Source of the DNA: Paenisporosarcina sp049671445
Lineage (GTDB): Bacteria > Bacillota > Bacilli > Bacillales_A > Planococcaceae
NCBI RefSeq assembly: GCF_049671445.1
Contig: NZ_JBATUX010000109.1
Location: 4,424 to 68,423 of the forward strand
DNA length: 64,000 nt
Direction of reading: 5' to 3'
Shown in pieces: positions 60,750 through 64,000 of this stretch. Positions within the stretch are counted from its first letter, which is position 1. Every line of letters starts with the position of its first letter. Below the pieces are notes generated by a model. The model worked only from the letters and a program-made list of their open reading frames with translations, made no database searches and was not told where the DNA came from. Position numbers and translations under genes: made by a program.

Positions 60750-61088
60750 TATTTCCCTCCTGATAAATCTAATTAATTATTCAATGTACGTAACATAATA
60801 GTTTTATTCCGCAGGGCATCCAATGAAAAATATTTGTTATCCTAAATTTGTAAAGACCAGATATCCTATTTCTATTAATTATTAACTGGACAGTTTTAAC
60901 TAATTTCTATTGGAATAACGTTAAAGACTGAATCACCAGGACTATTACATATATTCAATTCTCTTAATGTGAAATCCTTCTAGTAAACTTTTTTACCGTA
61001 TTTAAAAGGAAAGGAGAAAATAACTTTTATATCCAATAAAAAACCACTCTACAATGAGAGTGGTTTTTTAAGGGATGTTCATTTTGTT
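60750..61088. other. Gene-free stretch with the sortase operon terminator
   Basis: No gene is seen. Near its right end AAAAAACCACTCT (61038-61050) and AGAGTGGTTTTTT (61057-61069) form a strong terminator, which on the minus strand ends the sortase operon. Confidence 0.7.
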
Positions 61089-61733
61089 TTAATTTATTTC
61101 TGAAGATACAAGATAGGCCTCTAATATGTATCTCTCGGGAGCAGCACCTATAAAATCAAATGGGTAACAAGTGCTGACCGTCAGAACCGCACGAGGTTTA
61201 GGTACAATCACAGTCCGATCATCTTCATCAACAATGCGGACTTTCATTACTTTATAAGTAAAGATTCCAGCAGCAGTAGTTACTTGCAGCTCATCGCCCT
61301 TGCCTACTTTACCTAGATTTCTAAATACTGTATCCCTGTGACCAGAAAGAACAGAGTTGTCTTTTTCCCCAGGTAGTACACTTTCCTTAAAATGACCAAC
61401 ACCCTTTTCCAATTCATCTTCATTCGTTCCATGAAAAATAGGAAGTTCTGATTCAAGTTTTGGAATATAAAGAGTGCCTATTTCCTCACCCATTTTTGGT
61501 CTTTCAGGATAGAGAAGTTTCTCTTTTTGATGACTCTTCGGAGTGGGTGAAGAATTTTTCGAAACTTTAGTTATAACTTCTGTCTCTATTTTTTTTCCAG
61601 CAAAAATGCCTTTGGAAAAACTACTAATATTATTGTATAACAACCATATACCCACAAACATCACCAGGATTGCAAAAGAAAGAAGAAAAGCCTTCTTCGG
61701 CATTCTTCTTTCTCTTTGTTGGAGTTTTGGCAT
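61089..61733 (-). CDS. Class D sortase
   Basis: A 214-residue membrane-bound transpeptidase: a basic N-terminus and one membrane helix (about 13-32), a linker, then the sortase barrel. The catalytic His is in VLSGHRDTVF (about 127), the Cys in VSTCYPFDF (about 187) and the Arg in APERYILEA. The TCYPF block marks the class D/SrtD type. It cuts a sorting motif and joins the protein to peptidoglycan. It overlaps the stop of the acidic surface-protein gene (TAATG), which must be its substrate. Confidence 0.93.
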   Translation of the reverse strand: MPKLQQRERRMPKKAFLLSFAILVMFVGIWLLYNNISSFSKGIFAGKKIETEVITKVSKNSSPTPKSHQKEKLLYPERPKMGEEIGTLYIPKLESELPIFHGTNEDELEKGVGHFKESVLPGEKDNSVLSGHRDTVFRNLGKVGKGDELQVTTAAGIFTYKVMKVRIVDEDDRTVIVPKPRAVLTVSTCYPFDFIGAAPERYILEAYLVSSEIN

Positions 61734-62770
61734 TATGAAACTCTTACTCTTCTGTAAAGGAATATTCCCATTCCGATTAACGCTAACCCTGCCAAAGCAC
61801 CATCTAGGTTATTGGAGTCTGTAACGGGGAGTTTACCACCTTTAACCGTTTTAACCTTAGTTGGGTTTTTAGCAACTACAGGTGAATTTGGAGAATTTGG
61901 ACTCTTCACTTCTTCTTTAACTGTGTCAGTTACTTCTTCGACATTAGTAGGAATCTCTTTAATCTCATCTGAAGTAAGCTTTACATCTGCTAAAAGCATA
62001 CCGTTTAAGTCAAACAATTGAATTAACAAATAATCCCCGTCTAACACTTCCATTTGCATTAATTCTGCAGCAGAAATTTGAGTTTTATTGTCGCCTTCAA
62101 CAATGTAAAAGCTTGCTTTCATTTTGAAAATCGACATAAGTTCATCAAAAGCTAATCCTACTTCTTGGATTTGTTCTTCAGTAGGATTCTCTGGATCAAT
62201 AACCATCATTCTATCAGCAATAGACATAAGTCTTTCGCCAACTTCAGGAGAGCTTAATTCTTCTTCTAATGATAAGAGATGGTTCATAAGATTTTCAATT
62301 TCTTCATCCGTTACATCAATTTCTTTCATTAATCCATCAATATCTAAAGAAATATCGTCTAAATCAGGCATTTCACCTTGGTCCTCAAAATTCAATATGG
62401 CAAAGTATAAGTCATCTACATAAATGAAATTTTCAAGTGCTTCTCCATTTTCATTTAACAAGTCTTTTAGTTGAAGCTCATCCATTTCGAAATCTTCGTA
62501 TATAGGTCCTAAGTTACTGTTATCCGATTTAATGACCTCGCCCAAGTATTCTTCTAATTCCTGAACATTTTCAAAATCTTCTAAATAGATTAGTGAATAT
62601 TCTTCGAGATATGTAACAAAGTTATCCTTAGATATAGGATATCCTCTTTCTCCACTTACTACTGTTAAATAAGCTGTTAAATCGTCATCATTTACCTCAG
62701 CAAATGTGTTCGTTGGAACAAAGTAAAATGCTAAAATTACAGCCACTACGCTTACTAATATCTTCTTCAT
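61733..62770 (-). CDS. Processed acidic surface protein with LPVTD sorting signal
   Basis: A 345-residue secreted protein: signal peptide (about 1-24), a long very acidic helical body, a Pro/Asn-rich stretch (SPNSPNSPVVAKNP), the sorting motif LPVTD near residue 310, a hydrophobic helix and the basic tail RRVRVS. It matches the TIGR04383-type 'processed acidic surface protein' that pairs with a class D sortase. The usual motif is LPxTA, so Asp at the last place is unusual. AGGAGGAAATA precedes the ATG. The downstream neighbour is its own sortase. Confidence 0.9.
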   Translation of the reverse strand: MKKILVSVVAVILAFYFVPTNTFAEVNDDDLTAYLTVVSGERGYPISKDNFVTYLEEYSLIYLEDFENVQELEEYLGEVIKSDNSNLGPIYEDFEMDELQLKDLLNENGEALENFIYVDDLYFAILNFEDQGEMPDLDDISLDIDGLMKEIDVTDEEIENLMNHLLSLEEELSSPEVGERLMSIADRMMVIDPENPTEEQIQEVGLAFDELMSIFKMKASFYIVEGDNKTQISAAELMQMEVLDGDYLLIQLFDLNGMLLADVKLTSDEIKEIPTNVEEVTDTVKEEVKSPNSPNSPVVAKNPTKVKTVKGGKLPVTDSNNLDGALAGLALIGMGIFLYRRVRVS

Positions 62771-63092
62771 TATTTCCTCCTAATATTGACATATTACATA
62801 TCTAAGTTTAAGTTATTCCAAGATAATTACATGATACTTTAGAACTATCTTTCGGTTAATAAATTAGTAGATTTAACCATTATTCTATGTATCTATTTAC
62901 ATAACTCCCGAAAAATATTTCCAAACTAATTTCCGTATTTTTTCTTGCACCTCATACTGGATTACAATAACTGCTATTTTGTTCTTATCCCATCTATTAA
63001 TATTTAACTTTGTTAGGATATTAAGATGAAAAGTTAACACTATTGTTCATATAAATTGTTTACTAAATCTATACTAATTACTTTTTCAAAAT
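62771..63092. other. Intergenic stretch before the acidic protein gene
   Basis: AT-rich, with no gene, strong hairpin or repeat noticed. The promoter for the acidic protein-sortase operon must lie here, but no convincing hexamer pair was found. Confidence 0.5.
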
Positions 63093-63536
63093 TTATTTTT
63101 CAAATTCAATTACTTGGTTAATTAGTTTTACATCTTCTTGTTTATTTAGGAAATCAGTTAACTTCTTTACAGCGGTTTGATCTAAGTTAAACGTTGCATT
63201 GCCATCTGGAAGAAGTCGTTGGATATAGCCTTCTCCATTAGAAGTAATCCATAAATGATAATTTTTCTCTTCACTTTCGTTTAATAGCATTGAAAATGAT
63301 AACAAAGGTTTAGTGATAATTATTTTCTCGCTCTCCAGTTCTTCTGCATGATTTACCGCATTCACAAATGTATTGATACTATCTTTATCATCGGTATTAA
63401 TCAGCGTATCTTGTTGTTCTTTTGTTACTTCCCAATAGGATAGGTTAATTTGTTTTACATGCTCTATATCATTTCCACAAGCAGTTAATACAAATAGAAC
63501 AATCAAAAACATTAATGCCTTCTTCGTTTTAAGCAT
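63093..63536 (-). CDS. Lipoprotein, hypothetical
   Basis: A 147-residue lipoprotein: basic start MLKTKKA, hydrophobic core and lipobox LTAC at about residues 17-20, then a soluble body (about 125 residues) with no known domain. ATG at 63536 overlaps the end of a small upstream frame (ending ENA, stop at 63538-63540 region), suggesting a former or real upstream gene. Confidence 0.7.
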   Translation of the reverse strand: MLKTKKALMFLIVLFVLTACGNDIEHVKQINLSYWEVTKEQQDTLINTDDKDSINTFVNAVNHAEELESEKIIITKPLLSFSMLLNESEEKNYHLWITSNGEGYIQRLLPDGNATFNLDQTAVKKLTDFLNKQEDVKLINQVIEFEK

Positions 63537-63671
63537 TCTCAACCTTCAGCTCCCTAATTTCTGATTTAAGGTTATTCGCATCTTCATCCGAAATTTCTAC
63601 GGTGTTTGAAGATGATTTCTTTTCTGGATTGTAGTCCTAAAATCACTTCATACTTCAAAGAATTCTCTAGA

Positions 63672-64000
63672 TCACAAAATTCTTCTAAATGAAAAACACC
63701 ATTTGTCATAATCAAATTTCTCTTCATAAAAACGATGTGCTTCTGTTCTTTGAACTCCAGATTCAAGCGCAACAAATTCGGCACCATTTTCTAATGACCA
63801 TTGATGAATATATCCTAATAAATTTTCCCCATACCCTCTGGAACGATGAGAGGAATCTGTAATTAAATCATATATATAAACATGTCGTTTATTATAAAAA
63901 TTTGTTCGTATGCAAAATCCTGCTAATGAAACAATTTGTTCATTGATAGAGAATGCAAAAAGTCGATATCCTTCCTTCCTCATTTCTTTAAGTAAATTCA
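63672..64000 (-). CDS. GNAT acetyltransferase, 5' end outside the window
   Basis: The frame is open to the window edge and reads on from NLLKEMRKEGYRLFAF through the acetyl-CoA loop SHRSRGYGENLLGYI to the usual AHRFYEEKFDYDKW end. About 109 residues are visible of an expected 140-150. The gene begins upstream of the window edge. Its substrate is unknown. Confidence 0.8.
   Translation of the reverse strand, partial: NLLKEMRKEGYRLFAFSINEQIVSLAGFCIRTNFYNKRHVYIYDLITDSSHRSRGYGENLLGYIHQWSLENGAEFVALESGVQRTEAHRFYEEKFDYDKWCFSFRRIL

Overview
The window looks like chromosomal DNA of a low-GC, Gram-positive, spore-former-related Bacillales, most likely Planococcaceae/Caryophanaceae (Psychrobacillus, Paenisporosarcina or Sporosarcina type). 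The reasons are: AGGAGG-type ribosome binding sites, T-box leaders, sigma-A style promoters, LexA boxes of the Bacillus type, and a block matching the Bacillus subtilis yne/cit/par region (ccdA, ccdC, yneK, citB, yneP, yneQ, yneR, plsY, parE, parC). No rRNA, tRNA, CRISPR array, IS element with a transposase, or prophage was seen. All calls come from reading the sequence and recognising families. No database search was run.

Layout. 1-5.5 kb: general PTS genes ptsH-ptsI (minus, ptsI cut by the edge) diverge from the fructose operon fruR-fruK-fruA, with a cre site and 10-bp phased repeats between them. 5.5-11 kb is accessory: a leucine-type T-box leader in front of a methyltransferase, a compact type I toxin-antitoxin locus, a MarR-GNAT fusion, a DUF2935 protein, and a free-standing LAGLIDADG endonuclease followed by a duplicated ribbon-helix-helix-like protein. 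11-21.5 kb is core: an MFS exporter, parC/parE, plsY, yneR/Q/P and aconitase with a CcpC-type operator. 21.6-31 kb holds DinB-like and DCC proteins, a radical SAM protein (YfkAB type), an inverted-repeat-bounded segment that may be a small mobile element, alkD-like DNA glycosylase, stress and envelope proteins (GlsB, lytic transglycosylase, MscL) and a thiol/copper redox block (SCO, CcdC, thioredoxin, CcdA). 31-38 kb: a heterodimeric ABC exporter, an SOS-controlled Y-family polymerase with two LexA boxes and a CrtI-like oxidoreductase.

38-51.7 kb is a variable region rich in small hypothetical genes: a frameshifted acetyltransferase, DinB, AAA kinase-like, serine hydrolase, TraX, an ECF sigma factor next to a membrane protein whose signal-peptidase domain has lost both catalytic residues, and two oligopeptide-type permeases without an ATPase. 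51.7-60 kb is metabolism: argGH with three ARG boxes, an SDR and an MBL hydrolase, a 5 x 20-bp tandem repeat, a proline T-box ahead of proC, speD and namA. 60-64 kb: a methyltransferase, a class D sortase with its acidic surface-protein substrate, a lipoprotein and an edge-truncated GNAT.

The best candidates for something new are the inverted-repeat element at 23.8-24.7 kb, the ECF sigma/pseudo-signal-peptidase pair, the toxin locus with a LexA-like box in its promoter, the Leu T-box on a methyltransferase and the 20-bp phased repeat array.
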